Assembly (NCBI GenBank): GCA_017523185.1
Contig: JAFWXB010000374.1
Location: forward strand, 1 to 5,026
Direction of reading: 5' to 3'
DNA from: Lachnospiraceae bacterium
GTDB lineage: Bacteria > Bacillota_A > Clostridia > Lachnospirales > Lachnospiraceae
DNA: 5,026 bases
Below the pieces are notes generated by a model that was not told where the DNA came from, ran no database searches, and was given only the letters and a program-made list of their open reading frames with translations. Shown piece after piece: positions 4,965 to 5,026 of the stretch. Positions within the stretch are counted from its first letter, which is position 1. Every line of letters starts with the position of its first letter. A program made the translations under genes and the position numbers.

Positions 4965-5026
4965 ATGAAACAGGATATACTGTTTATGCCATTAGGTGGA
5001 GGACAGCGTGTGGGGGCAAGCTGTTA
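4965..5026 (+). CDS. Metallo-beta-lactamase-fold hydrolase, first 20 codons (runs off the window)
   Basis: The reading frame from ATG 4965 gives MKQDILFMPLGGGQRVGASC, then leaves the window. A short beta strand followed by PLGGG..VGASC is the N-terminal signature of metallo-beta-lactamase-fold proteins of the CPSF/RNA-exonuclease-like or MBL hydrolase type; the diagnostic HxHxDH motif would come later. AAGGGGAAG (4945-4953) is the only ribosome-site candidate, and its G-rich core is 14 bases from the ATG, longer than usual. No alternative ATG, GTG or TTG in frame lies closer to it. The gene follows the glycosidase terminator by 37 bases, leaving little space for a separate promoter, so some readthrough or a compact promoter (TATAAA at 4934-4939) is likely. 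Confidence is limited by the short visible part. Confidence 0.62.
   Translation, partial: MKQDILFMPLGGGQRVGASC

Overview
The window is AT-rich Gram-positive-type DNA, about 22% GC in a sampled line of the first gene and about 40% in the glycosidase gene. Genes have strong purine-rich ribosome sites and are separated by compact stem-loop terminators. Base composition, codon choice and the protein types (a clostridial-type HExxH protein, a YkgJ-like cysteine-cluster protein, a small Asn-rich protein, a GH79 glycosidase) suggest an anaerobic Firmicute, most likely a Lachnospiraceae-type gut or rumen clostridium. This is inference from recognition, not from a marker gene.

Layout. Bases 1-603 (+) hold the 3' end of a putative zinc metallopeptidase-like protein. 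Bases 604-776 hold a 12-bp perfect hairpin that ends two converging genes, followed by a roughly 106-bp inverted-repeat element flanked by an exact 10-bp direct repeat, which looks like a MITE. Bases 777-1457 (-) encode a membrane-anchored protein of unknown function with its own likely promoter. Bases 1586-1630 are the terminator of the next minus-strand gene. Bases 1700-2020 (-) encode a 106-residue Asn/Ser/Thr-rich low-complexity protein with three Cys. A 216-bp divergent region follows. Bases 2237-2911 (+) encode a YkgJ/CxxCxxCC cysteine-cluster protein and are followed by a terminator. Bases 2912-3258 are a long non-coding leader with a stem-loop and an array of TACAAAA boxes. Bases 3259-4794 (+) encode a GH79 heparanase/beta-glucuronidase-like enzyme without a signal peptide. 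A strong terminator follows at 4895-4927. The first 20 codons of a metallo-beta-lactamase-fold protein run off the end from 4965.

The genes do not form one evident pathway. Nearly every gene has its own terminator, so these look like single-gene transcription units in ordinary chromosome. I see no defence system, CRISPR array, phage module, RNA gene or complete insertion sequence. The points most worth following are the MITE-like insertion touching a terminator (with a competing hairpin across the junction), the TACAAAA array before the glycosidase gene, and the Asn-rich protein.
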